DNA from: Magicicada septendecula
Lineage: Eukaryota; Arthropoda; Insecta; Hemiptera; Cicadidae
DNA length: 64,000 nt
NCBI GenBank assembly: GCA_034769895.1
Contig: JAWRYS010001445.1
Coordinates: 124,001-188,000, forward strand
Reading direction: 5' to 3'
Shown here: positions 24,441 through 36,862 of the stretch, one piece after another
How positions within the stretch are numbered: the first letter of the stretch is position 1
How the letters are laid out: each line of letters begins with the position of its first letter
Made by a program: the position numbers and the translations under genes
Notes under the pieces: generated by a model
Seen by the model: only the letters and a program-made list of their open reading frames with translations
The model's database searches: none
Told to the model about the DNA's origin: nothing

Positions 24441-27400
24441 TAGAGGCAGTGAAAATTAATGAATACCCGTCACTGAACCGTAATCTTGGGGAACAACGAC
24501 TAATAAATAAAATTAAGTGTAATCGTAAAATAACCATAATTAATAACCACTATTTAAAGAATATCAGGGAAGATTTGTTGGAAGAGGATCAGAAACATGT
24601 AAACAGTAATAGTAATAACGAAATCATATATATATATATATATATCAGCAAAATTAAATGGGGTAAAATCTACCATAATGATAGACACGGGATCTAACAT
24701 ATCATTGATAGACAGTATTGAACTTGAAAAAATCCAGCGAGAAGTCCAGTTACCCATACCGACATTACCTGTCAATAATGTGATAATTATCGGAGCCACT
24801 GGGAGACAAAATAAAACAGTCAAAAAACAAGTATCACTCGATCTTACCAATAACAATATGACCCTACCAATAGGATTCTTGGTCGCAACGGGATTACCGT
24901 TCAATGTATTGATTGGATGCGATGTGTTGCGCCAGCATTCCGCAATAATTGACTTGCATAAAGGTACAATATCTTTAACATCCGAAGAAGGATTATGGAC
25001 AGCCGAGTTAATTGACACTAATCAAACCGTTCCAGTTAACACCAAATGTGGAGCCATAAAAAGCTATTTTTGTAACAAAAATAAATTACCAGAAGTCATT
25101 AAATATGAGGACGATGATCCCAAACTATGGCAGAGTAAGTTGGAAGAGATTCGAGAATTCCAAAGGGAAAAACCTGATAAACAAATAAGTAAGGTACAGG
25201 CCGAAAATTTAATTCAGATATATAATAAATACAGACATGTGTTCTCCAATGCTCCAGGTGACGTAAAAGGATATCAATGTATAATAAATTTTAAAGAACC
25301 AGTGAACTTTCGCAGAAAATCATACCCAATTGCTTATTCTATAAAAAACGAGGTCCGTAACGAGATTAACCGTATGATTCAAGATGACATAATAGAATAT
25401 AGTCAATCACCATATACCAGTCCAATAGTGGCAGTCCCGAAAAAGAACGGAAAGGTGAGAATTTGCCTGGACGCTAGGGAAATAAATAAAATGATCGTCA
25501 ATGATAGGACTTCACCAGGCGAAATAGAAGAAATTTTAAAGAAATTCCACGGTATTAAATACATCAGCACTTGGGATACGGTATGTGGGTACTGGCAGGT
25601 CGAACTACACCCAGATAGTAGAAAATACATGGCATTCCTTTTTGACGGAAGGAACTATCAATTTAAAAGGCTACCTTTCGGACTAATTAATTCAGTTGCA
25701 ATATTTGTGAAATGTATGGACCAGGTATTGGGACAAGAAACACTGCAGTTCACTACGGTCTATGTAGATGATTAACTTATAACTTCTTCACATTGGGATG
25801 AACATTGCGAGCGGGTGGAACAGGTACTAAGAAAATTATCTGAAAACAACATAACACTTAAGCTGAATAAATCTAAATTTATCGCCAATCAAGTAAAGTT
25901 TTTAGGTTTTAATTTGTCTGAGGAGGGTATCACACCTTCGACAGAAAACGTAGAAGCAATCCAACTGTTCCCTACTCCAAAAAATAGAAAACAACTACAA
26001 TCCTTTCTTGGAATTTGCATCTATTATAGAAAATTCCAAGATAACTATTCAGAAGTAACGGCCAAGTTTCAGAAACAATTATCATCCAAAGACAAGTGGG
26101 CATGGGGACCAGAACAAGACAAAATTCTGCAATTAATCAAGAAAAAATTTTTAGAAACAGTTATGTTGTACCACCCTGATTTTAACAAACGCTTTTATTT
26201 AAATTGTGATGCAAGCAATGTTAGCTTAGGGGCTACCCTATACCAAGAAGATAAAGAAGGACATCATATGGTAATCAGCTTCGCCAGCAGGGTGCTTAAC
26301 AGCTGCGAACGCAATTACAACGTTACCGAGAAAGAGCTGCTAAGCGTAGTGTACGCATGCAATAAATTTAGAACATATATACTCGGATACCCAATGACCG
26401 TAAGAAGTGACCATAAATCAATTTCATTTCTAAAAAGATGTAAACTTAGTCACGGCCGGCTAACTAGATGGGTCCTTGCCTTGCAAGAGTATTGCATTGA
26501 TTGGGAATATATACCTGGACGAAAGAATATAGCAGCTGATATCTTGTCCCGAATAAACATACAAGATCAATCATTTGAAGGAGAAAAGGAAGAGATTGCG
26601 AAGGTGTACCATGTAATTAAGAGTCGGAAGGATCTGGAGATTATTATCAATGAAATTAGTCAACACCAAAAATTGGATCCCAAATTAATAAATATACGCC
26701 AGAAGATACAAAATGCTGATGAAGTTATTACTAAATATTACTGTATACATGATGACCGATTATTTATTAAGGTTACTCCTAAACAAATAAACTGGAAACT
26801 AGTAATTCCCACAGCTGTGGAAAACAAATTAATATTGGATTACCATGAACGATATGGACACATGGGAGCCATGAAAATCGTCAAAGCCTTAGAAGAACAA
26901 ATGTACATAAAATATTTGACCAGAAAGGTACAAAAATCTATACAGACATGTCACATCTGCCAGATGGTTAAACATAATAATGAGAAGAAGGAGGGAGTCA
27001 TGATCCCGATAACATCCAAATATAAGCTGGAGAAGGTATTCCTAGATATATGTGGGCCCTTCCCACGCAGTGGAGGAAATCACAGATACAAATTCATAAT
27101 AATTATTTTTGATCATTTTTCCAAATACACTAAACTTTATGCTATTAGCAGAGCCACTACCAAGAAAATTCTAGAAATAGTCATCGGACGTTACATAGCA
27201 GAGGTTGGTAAACCGTCATCTATTATCACCGATCATGGTACGCAATTTAAGGGCTATAAATGGAGAAATAGTCTGTTAAAACAAAACATTAGGACATATA
27301 AGACTTCAGTATACCACTCCAGCAGTAATCCGGCAGAACGTGTATTGAGGGAAGTTGGCAGAATACTACGAACTTACTGTCATGACCAACAGAGAAAGTG

Positions 27401-27845
27401 GTACGAATACTTGTCACTAACCGAGGAGTTTTTGAATATATCTTACCATCAATCCATTGAAAATACCCCTTATACTGTTATGTTTGAAAGGCTTCCACCT
27501 AGAGAAATCCAGGATATTATAAACTTTCCAAATAACCCCGAATATCAGTTTGAAACAGTTAAATTTTATAACCGAGTTATGGAAAAGACGGAAATGAAGA
27601 GAAGAAAATATGAAAAGAATAACCCAAAACCAATTAAGTACCAAGTGGGTGAGAAAGTATTAATAAGAAACAGGGAGCTACCAAGCACTCTAGAGGGAAT
27701 AACTAAAAAATTATTATTATTATATACTGGGCCATATGTGATAACAAAAAATAATAATAACAATACGTATGAAATAATGAACCCTATCACGAAAAGGATT
27801 AAAGGAACGTACAACCAAGAGTCCATGAAGAAATATAATGAATAA
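24438..27845 (+). pseudogene. pol: Pol, element B (one nonsense codon and an (AT)n frame break)
   Basis: After the -1 shift an N-terminal linker (INEYPSLNRNL, then YLKNIREDLLEE) runs to about 24625. An (AT)10 run then puts the protease in another frame. From 24678 the frame carries protease (MIDTGSN), RT (VRICLDAREINKM, LPFGLINS, YVDD) and is stopped by TAA at 25773-25775, immediately after the second Asp of YVDD. Element C reads TTA there. The same frame continues from 25776 to 27845 with RT connection, RNase H (LNCDASNVSLGA), integrase zinc finger (YHERYGH, CHIC), catalytic core (FLDICGPF, ITDHGTQFKG, NPAERVLRE) and a basic C-terminal tail. Apart from the stop and the AT run, the domains are complete, so the damage is recent. 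Confidence 0.93.
24626..24645 (+). repeat. (AT)10 microsatellite inside pol, element B
   Basis: Twenty bases of alternating AT lie between the pol linker and the protease. Element C has 18 bases at the same place. Element A has no such run and its linker and protease share one frame. Confidence 0.95.
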
Positions 27846-29177
27846 ATTCTAAAAATAATAAGAACAACTTATTACCAGTCTTGAAGAAAATTACTTGGAA
27901 TTTAAAAAGAATTTGAGTTGAATACTACCACTAAATTCTAAAAATAATAAGAACAACTTATTAAAGATTACAGAAGGAAGCGATAATTATTATTAACGTT
28001 TATAAAGAAATAGTGTGAATAATGAATAACAAACCCAAGGTTACAGAAAAAGGCGAGAGTTATTATTAAATGTTTATAAAGAAATATTGTGAATAATGAA
28101 GAATGGAACCCCAAGATAAAAGTTATTACCTCAAATCGACATATGCAAAATAAAGAAAAAAAAAAAAAATTCATATGACCTAAAATATATACTACATTGC
28201 CACATGATGGAACAATTTCAGTAAACGATTGAATGTAACCAATATAATGTTAAAGAAGACAAGAAAGAAAGAGTATTTATGAACATAATTCATTGAAAAA
28301 TAAACAGCCAAAATAGTGAAATACGATTAGAAGAAGAATGGTTGGGGCTAAGGAATGTATTTAGTCAAAAATACAATTATAATGATCATCACACAACAAC
28401 TATTTAGAAAATATTGTGATCAGAGAAAAAAAAAACAAACGAAGAAGATACTTAACATTACAATCTCAACAAAAATGAAAACAAAAATGACTACAAATGA
28501 TAACTGTCAAAGTCAATATCAACGAATGTTTAAGGAATTAAAATGGAATTACGAAATATGAAGAATAGTAATGAAGAAATATAAATGCAACAAAGAAAAA
28601 ATCTTTTCCCAAATATTTATTATTAAATGATTAAAGAGATTATTAGGAGATTATTATTATATTTTATAGCTGACTGTAGATGAATTCCATAAGTACTATA
28701 TTAAAATGTGGTGTGGGCAGCAGAGTATGAAGCCAAACAGTGCCTCTCTGAACTGTACCAACGCATGTGTTAGGGATTGTTAGGGAAATTAAATATTTAA
28801 GGAATATTAGAATAGTTGCAGGAATAAATTCAGTTTTCAAAGGAATGTGACGAAGAAAACAGAAAGAAGTGAGTTGACAGAAGAATAATTGAAAAATACA
28901 GTAATTATAGTAATTATAAATAGAAGAGATATAAAACTAATGTATCAGTGAATAGTGTAGCCGACTACCAACAAATAATGTTTACAGAAATAAAAATGAT
29001 CAAGAATGTTAATTAAAATGATGAAATGTTATTAAATAAAAAAAAGTATTAATACTAGTCTAATGAAGTTACATTGAGAATCTCATCGTCAACCATTAAC
29101 AATGAAATGAAGAAAAGGCATGTGGAAAAGACAAGTTTATTTGACCTAAACTTCATTCAGGTAAACTAAACTTTTTA
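27846..29177 (+). other. Element B 3' untranslated region with small repeats
   Basis: About 1.3 kb without an envelope-like frame. It contains two copies of a 31-bp segment beginning taaattctaaaaataataag (27844 and 27931) and two diverged copies of a roughly 67-bp unit (27965-28110) built on ttacagaa, tttataaagaaata and tgtgaataatgaa. Element C has a third copy of the 67-bp unit. Confidence 0.75.
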
Positions 29178-29191
29178 GGAGGGGAAGCATA
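29178..29191 (+). promoter_or_regulatory. Polypurine tract, element B
   Basis: AGGAGGGGAAGCAT plus one A directly precedes the TGTAACG LTR start at 29192. This is the expected plus-strand primer site and defines the LTR start. Element A has a matching tract. Confidence 0.85.
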
Positions 29192-31423
29192 TGTAACGCA
29201 ACAGAAATGCTAGCATTCATGTTACATAAAAGACGGTTCACAGAATAATAAACAAATTGATATTTAAACCCATAATAGAACAGAGCTCCAATAATTACAA
29301 TTATAATCATAGACAAAATTAAATAAGGATGCAAGGTAGTGTTGACTAGAATAAACGAACCTGTAAGATAAATAATAGCTAATGATATATGTTTAATGAA
29401 AAGCAAAACAAAAAATGAAACAATGACTTAATTTATGGTAATAACAAATAAGAATTTTGTGTTAAGAAGTATTATTTTATGACAAAAATGTTATGATAAA
29501 GTTTATGTGATGTTATATCAAATATGTGTTGAGTTAATGAAAAATAATGAAACAAGTTGTATTATTCAATGACTGTCGTAGAATGAAGTGTGAGGCAGTT
29601 AATCAATGTTCATAAATTCGAATTTTGTTGTATGTGATCAAGAGATCAAGATAAAATTGTTATTAGATATAGAAAAATAATTGTTTATATAAGTGCTAAT
29701 AATTAAGATTTGATTGTATGTATGAATTTATATAAAAGGGACTATAGACGCATAACAGACATAAACACAGGTAGATCAGTTTACAATAAAAGGCCTAATA
29801 GGCAAAACTACTATATAAACACTCATAACATAAAGATTAGGTGCATCAATTAATAATATTTAATAAAATTTATACAAATTATAATAATACCGTAATGCCA
29901 TAATATCGATTGGTAAAATATAATATCGAAGGTGGATTAAATATAATAAAAAAGAAAAAAAGCGGACTTATATCAAAAAATCAATAGAATATGTGTATAA
30001 AGTAATAAACCAACTATCGGTAAAGTTACATCCCGATAGGACAGCAAATTGATAAAGAATAGATAAAAAATATATGAAAGAAACACTATATAGTCAAAAC
30101 ATATGGAAGGCGGAAATTATTATATGTTGCTAGGGACGAAAAATAAGAACAAGAAGTTGTTGATTTTTAGACAAGACAAGAATTGCTTTGAATAAACTGA
30201 ATGTGATGAGATTAAAAAACCCAAGAATAATCTATTTAATCATAATATTATAATTATCAGAGACGATTATAAAGTACAAGATTCTCATGATAATAGTTAC
30301 GTCTAACACCAATACAGATTAACCAAATAACACTACAATCTGAATAATAAGAGAGAGTAAATAACTGAAGTCTACAAGAAAGAACTTGAACTGTCCCATA
30401 TCCGAAGGGAATTGATGAGATATTAATCAAATAGAAAGAATTAACAGTAACACAACTCATAATATTCACAACACCAGAAATTATAACCTTGCAAATACAC
30501 GGAACAACACTATTGCTTCAACCGAAGGAAGAACTTATTTGGATCCTGGCGGTGTAGAAGAAACATCAATCGGCCTGTAAATCAATCCACAAGCTGTATT
30601 CCAAAGTGGACAGGACAAGAATTACTCTTATTAAACCGAAGAAAGAAAAACCGTACTGCATAATCATCCAAAACATTAAATTTAGCGATCAACCGCCTAC
30701 ACGATTTGCTTCGTTCGAGTCTGGTAAATTATATTATATTAATCATACTAAATACACAACACATAAATTTTGTAAATCTTGCATTCTTATCTATGTATTT
30801 TTAGTCTTCCCCACAGTTACAAGAACCTTCACACCCTGAAATAAATTAAATACAAATCAAAACATAATATATAAACAAATATAAATAAAGGATTAAAATA
30901 ATCAACAATCGATACCTGAAGTCTATAGTCCAAGCATATGTTAATTAGCACATATCTTATTTAATGTGAATTAAGTAAACAAATAAAGAAACTTTATATA
31001 TTTGTCAAATCTTGTTATTTGGAGTATGGTTTAGTGAACTGGGAACAAAAAGTAACTGAATAAGTATAGAATAAATGGTTAATATAAACATCGAAATAAC
31101 CTATGAGTTTCGTTGAGCCGATACTGCAGCGCTTATAGCGGAATTATCTGACACCAAAGAGGGAGCGTAAAATTACGAAATTAGACAGATCTCTCTTCAA
31201 GGTATAATAGGGTTGGATGAAATTGTAGAATAACGATTAAGTTGTTTAAGTTCTAGGCACACTAACACTGATAATTATTAAAGAGTTAAGTTAATATTAA
31301 TTAATTACATCCATATATTCCACAACTCCAAATATCTCCGAGATTTATATAATTAAAGTTATACAAAACAGATTGACAAATACAACAGTGGGGTTTTAAG
31401 GAGAGGAAACCCGTTTAGATACA
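29192..31423 (+). repeat. Middle LTR shared by elements B and C
   Basis: It serves as the 3' LTR of B and the 5' LTR of C. It has the same 2232-bp length as 20173-22404. By eye I count about six or seven substitutions between the two (for example G/A near 20206/29225, A/C near 20266/29285, C/G near 21698/30717), about 0.3%, indicating a young insertion or recent gene conversion. Confidence 0.8.
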
Positions 31424-31426
31424 AAT

Positions 31427-31444
31427 TGGCGCTCAACTTGTGTA
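31427..31444 (+). promoter_or_regulatory. Primer-binding site, element C
   Basis: The same TGGCGCTCAACTTGTGTA sequence as in element B lies three bases after the LTR terminus TACA at 31423. Confidence 0.55.
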
Positions 31445-31515
31445 GGGCTTAAGTTAAGTAACTATAAGTATAATAACATTACTTAACCAGAGCAGGCAAC
31501 TGTGGGAGAGTAAAC

Positions 31516-33459
31516 ATGCATACCAGAGGTAGATCAAGGATTAGGGCAGGAGAAACGGAGAAGGAAATAGACGAACAAGAACAGGAAATAGAACTAATAA
31601 CGGATAGTGAAATGGAACAACAGACAGACGAAATAGCGGAACCTGAAATTATTACGGACAAGGAAAAGGAAATAATTGAAGAAGTTGCCCACGGGGATCA
31701 ACCAGATAAGCCTAACCAAAAGGAAGACTTGAGTATACAGGAAATGTTTAAACTAATATTGGAAAAATCAAAGCAGCAGGAGGAAAACTCAAAGAGACTG
31801 GAGGAAAAATTAGATAAAACAAACGAGGAGAATTTTAAGAAACAGGAGGAAAAATTAGATAAAATAAATGAGGAAATTAAGGAAAAATTAGATAAAACAA
31901 ATGAGGAAACTAAAGAAACATCAAGACAAATGAACGAAAGGTTAAACCAAATTCACGAAAGGTTAGATAGGAATGATGAGGGTTTAAAACAAATGAAAGA
32001 AGACATCTTACAAATACATGAAGAAAATTTAAGGCAAATTAATGAAAAAATTGAGAATATTCATGTGACAGTTAACCAGAAGGTAGACCAAAATAATGAG
32101 GAAAGAAAGTTAGAAATAGCCAAAACAAATAAAGGGTTAGAAAAAACTAACGAAACAATAGTACAGGTTCGTGAAGAATTACAGAATAAAATTAATGACA
32201 CAGAAATTGAGAATAAAACATTGGTCGAAGAAATCCAACAGGAAACTGTCGAAAAATATGAGCAAATTAAAAACGAAGTACATCAGGTACGGGAGGAGAA
32301 TAAGGAAGGCATTACACAAATACAGACAGACATGGGCGAACGACTCGAAAGAGTCTATGGCAATTTAAATAGTATGGAAGGTCAAATCAATACCAATAAA
32401 AATAATATAGAAGAAATTAGTAGACATGAATTACAATTACAGGAAGAAGTAGATTCATGGCGGGATAGGACATGCCAACATAGTCACACAAATAACCATG
32501 AGAAACGAGAATCGATTAATTTTCGTAATTACAAGCGCAATCCTATGGAATTTTTAAAGAGATTGGAAGAGGTGATCATAAGAAATAGAGAGAATCGCTG
32601 GAGTATTATACGAAGCATGATTGATGAAACGTTTAAAGATACTTATGATAATTGGTGGACAGCGGTGCGTCCGGATATACTGGACATGACTGAGTTCAAA
32701 AAACAATTTAAGGAGAAGTATTGGTCTGAATCGACCCAGAACATGATTAGGAATAATTTGAGTAACGGTCGATACGAAACAAATGTAGGCCAGTCCCCTA
32801 CTTCATACTTTTTAGGAAAAGTATGTATGGCGCGGAACTTAGAGCCCAGAATTCCCGAAGAATGTTTGGTGATACAACTATCCTATCATTACGAGGAAGG
32901 GATAAAAAATGCGCGTATGTGTAGTCAAATCAAAACGATTCCAGCCATGGCCAAATTCTTGGAGAATTATGAGCACGAGAACCAATACCAAAGAAATAGA
33001 ATGCTAAATCATAAATATCAGAAGTATGATAATAACGCGCCACCAACCAATTCTCATAATAACGATCGCAATCGACCTGCGCAGAACGTTAATACTAATA
33101 GAACACAAAATGAAAACGCGAATAATAATTCCAGAACCTATAATTATCGCGGCAATAACAATTACAATTATCGTGATAGTCGCAATAATAGAGGAGATGG
33201 GGACAGACGACCCAATAATTATAGACATAACGTCAATTATATCTACTCCAGACCTCAAGGTAATCAGCGACGATACTACCCAAGGAGTCACCGATATGAC
33301 AACCATTATGACCAATCTCGGCATGAAGTCAACTACTCACATGATGGAAATTATAGGATAGCAGAACATAATACGGAGGATCGCACTGAAACAGTACAAA
33401 ATCAACACAGTAATCAAAATGAAAATAGAGAAGAGGGAGTAAGCCCTCATTTAAACTAA
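31516..33459 (+). CDS. gag: Gag polyprotein, element C (647 codons)
   Basis: An intact frame of the same length as the element B Gag, differing at a few residues (for example NEGLEK to NKGLEK, DTKIEN to DTEIEN, SRRELQ to SRHELQ, HKNRES to HEKRES, RSYRYD to RSHRYD). The domain order is the same: acidic N-terminus, long coiled coil, capsid-like region, and an Asn/Arg/Tyr-rich tail without a zinc knuckle. It ends at the slippery site and stop. The lack of any stop or frameshift over 1944 bp suggests a very recent active ancestor. Confidence 0.93.
   Translation: MHTRGRSRIRAGETEKEIDEQEQEIELITDSEMEQQTDEIAEPEIITDKEKEIIEEVAHGDQPDKPNQKEDLSIQEMFKLILEKSKQQEENSKRLEEKLDKTNEENFKKQEEKLDKINEEIKEKLDKTNEETKETSRQMNERLNQIHERLDRNDEGLKQMKEDILQIHEENLRQINEKIENIHVTVNQKVDQNNEERKLEIAKTNKGLEKTNETIVQVREELQNKINDTEIENKTLVEEIQQETVEKYEQIKNEVHQVREENKEGITQIQTDMGERLERVYGNLNSMEGQINTNKNNIEEISRHELQLQEEVDSWRDRTCQHSHTNNHEKRESINFRNYKRNPMEFLKRLEEVIIRNRENRWSIIRSMIDETFKDTYDNWWTAVRPDILDMTEFKKQFKEKYWSESTQNMIRNNLSNGRYETNVGQSPTSYFLGKVCMARNLEPRIPEECLVIQLSYHYEEGIKNARMCSQIKTIPAMAKFLENYEHENQYQRNRMLNHKYQKYDNNAPPTNSHNNDRNRPAQNVNTNRTQNENANNNSRTYNYRGNNNYNYRDSRNNRGDGDRRPNNYRHNVNYIYSRPQGNQRRYYPRSHRYDNHYDQSRHEVNYSHDGNYRIAEHNTEDRTETVQNQHSNQNENREEGVSPHLN
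33450..33456 (+). promoter_or_regulatory. Gag-pol -1 frameshift slippery site, element C
   Basis: TTTAAAC sits in the same phase as in B, directly before the gag TAA at 33457. The -1 frame leads into the pol linker. The sequence downstream, including the short CAGTG/CACTG stem, is unchanged from B. Confidence 0.85.
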
Positions 33460-36400
33460 TAGAGGCAGTGAAAATTAATGAATACCCGTCACTGAACCGT
33501 AATCTTGGGGAACAACGACTAATAAATAAAATTAAGTGTAATCGTAAAATAACCATAATTAATAACCACTATTTAAAGAATATCAGGGAAGATTTGTTGG
33601 AAGAGGATCAGAAACATGTAAACAGTAATAGTAATAACGAAATCATATATATATATATATATCAGCAAAATTAAATGGGGTAAAATCTACCATAATGATA
33701 GACACGGGATCTAACATATCATTGATAGACAGTATTGAACTTGAAAAAATCCAGCGAGAAGTCCAGTTACCCATACCGACATTACCTGTCAATAATGTGA
33801 TAATTATCGGAGCCACTGGGAGACAAAATAAAACAGTCAAAAAACAAGTATCACTCGATCTTACCAATAACAATATGACCCTACCAATAGGATTCTTGGT
33901 CGCAACGGGATTACCGTTCAATGTATTGATTGGATGCGATGTGTTGCGCCAGCATTCCGCAATAATTGACTTGCATAAAGGTACAATATCTTTAACATCC
34001 GAAGAAGGATTATGGACAGCCGAGTTAATTGACACTAATCAAACCGTTCCAGTTAACACCAAATGTGGAGCCATAAAAAGCTATTTTTGTAACAAAAATA
34101 AATTACCAGAAGTCATTCAATATGAGGACGATGATCCCAAACTATGGCAGAGTAAGTTGGAAGAGAATCGAGAATTCCAAAGGGAAAAAACTGATAAACA
34201 AATAAGTAAGGTACAGGCCGAAAATTTAATTCAGATATATAATAAATACAGACATGTGTTCTCCAATGCTCCAGGTAAAGTAAAAGGATATCAATGTATA
34301 ATAAATTTTAAAGAACCAGTGAACTTCCGCAGAAAATCATACCCAATTGCTTATTCTATAAAAAACGAGGTCCGTAACGAGATTAACCGTATGATTCAAG
34401 ATGACATAATAGAATATAGTCAATCACCATATACCAGTCCAATAATGGCAGTCCCGAAAAAGAACGGAAAGGTGAGAATTTGCCTGGACGCTAGGGAAAT
34501 AAATAAAATGATCGTCAATGATAGGACTTCACCAGGCGAAATAGAAGAAATTTTAAAGAAATTCCACGGTATTAAATACATCAGCACTTGGGATACGGTA
34601 TGTGGGTACTGGCAGGTCGAACTACACCCAGATAGTAGAAAATACATGGCATTCCTTTTTGACGGAAGGAACTATCAATTTAAAAGGCTACCTTTCGGAC
34701 TAATTAATTCAGTTGCAATATTTGTGAAATGTATGGACCAGGTATTGGGACAAGAAACACTGCAGTTCACTACGGTCTATGTAGATGATTTATTTATAAC
34801 TTCTTCATATTGGGATGAACATTGCGAGCGGGTGGAACAGGTACTAAGAAAGTTATCTGAAAACAACATAACACTTAAGCTGAATAAATCTAAATTTATC
34901 GCCAATCAAGTAAAGTTTTTAGGTTTTAATTTGTCTGAGGAGGGTATCACACCTTCGACAGAAAAAGTAGAAGCAATCCAACTGTTCCCTACTCCAAAAA
35001 ATAGAAAACAACTACAATCCTTTCTTGGAATTTGCATCTATTATAGAAAATTCCAAGATAACTATTCAGAAGTAACGGCCAAGTTTCAGAAACAATTATC
35101 ATCCAAAGACAAGTGGGCATGGGGACCAGAACAAGATAAAATTCTGCAATTAATCAAGAAAAAATTTTTAGAAACAGTTATGTTGTACCACCCTGATTTT
35201 AACAAACGCTTTTATTTAAATTGTGATGCAAGCAATGTTAGCTTAGGGGCTACCCTATACCAAGAAGATAAAGAAGGACATCATATGGTAATCAGCTTCG
35301 CCAGCAGGGTGCTTAACAGCTGCGAACGCAATTACAACGTTACCGAGAAAGAGCTGCTAAGCGTAGTGTACGCATGCAATAAATTTAGAACATATATACT
35401 CGGATACCCAGTGACCGTAAGAAGTGACCATAAATCAATTTCATTTCTAAAAAGATGTAAACTTAGTCACGGCCGGCTAACTAGATGGGTCCTTGCCTTG
35501 CAAGAGTATTGCATTGATTGGGAATATATACCTGGACGAAAGAATATAGCAGCTGATATCTTGTCCCGAATAAACATACAAGATCAATCATTTGAAGGAG
35601 AAAAGGAAGAGATTGCGAAGGTGTACCATGTAATTAAGAGTCGGAAGGATCTGGAGATTATTATCAATGAAATTAGTCAACACCAAAAATTGGATCCCAA
35701 ATTAATAAACATACGCCAGAAGATACAAAATGCTGATGAAGTTATTACTAAATATTACTGTATACATGATGACCGATTATTTATTAAGGTTACTCCTAAA
35801 CAAATAAACTGGAAACTAGTAATTCCCACAGCTGTGGAAAACAAATTAATATTGGATTACCATGAACGATATGGACACATGGGAGCCATGAAAATCGTCA
35901 AAGCCTTAGAAGAACAAATGTACATAAAATATTTGACCAGAAAGGTACAAAAATCTATACAGACATGTCACATCTGCCAGATGGTTAAACATAATAATGA
36001 GAAGAAGGAGGGAGTCATGATCCCGATAACATCCAAATATAAGCTGGAGAAGGTATTCCTAGATATATGTGGGCCCTTCCCACGCAGTGGAGGAAATCAC
36101 AGATACAAATTCATAATAATTATTTTTGATCATTTTTCCAAATACACTAAACTTTATGCTATTAGCAGAGCCACTACCAAGAAAATTCTAGAAATAGTCA
36201 TCGGACGTTACATAGCAGAGGTTGGTAAACCGTCATCTATTATCACCGATCATGGTACGCAATTTAAGGGCTATAAATGGAGAAATAGTCTGTTAAAACA
36301 AAACATTAGGACATATAAGACTTCAGTATACCACCCCAGCAGTAATCCGGCAGAACGTGTATTGAGGGAAGTTGGCAGAATACTACGAACTTACTGTCAT

Positions 36401-36862
36401 GACCAACAGAGAAAGTGGTACGAATACTTGTCACTAACCGAGGAGTTTTTGAATATATCTTACCATCAATCCATTGAAAATACCCCTTATACTGTTATGT
36501 TTGAAAGGCTTCCACCTAGAGAAATCCAGGATATTATAAACTTTCCAAATAACCCCGAATATCAGTTTGAAACAGTTAAATTTTATAACCGAGTTATGGA
36601 AAAGACGGAAATGAAGAGAAGAAAATATGAAAAGAATAACCCAAAACCAATTAAGTACCAAGTGGGTGAGAAAGTATTAATAAGAAACAGGGAGCTGCCA
36701 AGCACTCTAGAGGGAATAACTAAAAAATTATTATTATTATATACTGGGCTATATGTGATAACAAAAAATAATAATAACAATACGTATGAAATAATGAACC
36801 CTATCACGAAAAGGATTAAAGGAACGTACAACCAAGAGTCCATGAAGAAATATAATGAATAA
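33457..36862 (+). CDS. pol: Pol polyprotein, element C (1055-codon main frame)
   Basis: The main open frame (33695-36862) encodes protease (IDTGSN, residues 2-7), RT (about 200-450, with YVDD at about 362-365), RNase H (YLNCDAS at about 510), integrase zinc finger (YHERYGH ... CHIC, about 735-770), DDE core (FLDICGPF, ITDHGTQ, NPAERVLRE) and a basic C-terminal tail ending YNE. All catalytic residues I can identify are present. The linker upstream (33457-33644) is in the -1 frame of gag, but an (AT)9 run at 33645-33662 shifts it out of frame with the protease. If that run is read correctly, Gag-Pol is interrupted here. The frame's first ATG is inside the protease, so it is probably not the natural start. 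Confidence 0.93.
33645..33662 (+). repeat. (AT)9 microsatellite inside pol, element C
   Basis: Eighteen bases of alternating AT, one repeat shorter than in B. This is what changes the B-to-C offset from 9019 to 9017 bp. Confidence 0.95.

Noticed and set aside
27846..29177. Envelope gene after pol in element B
   Set aside because: The longest plus-strand frame is 68 codons, with no signal peptide or membrane anchor. The element is not an env-bearing type as far as can be seen.
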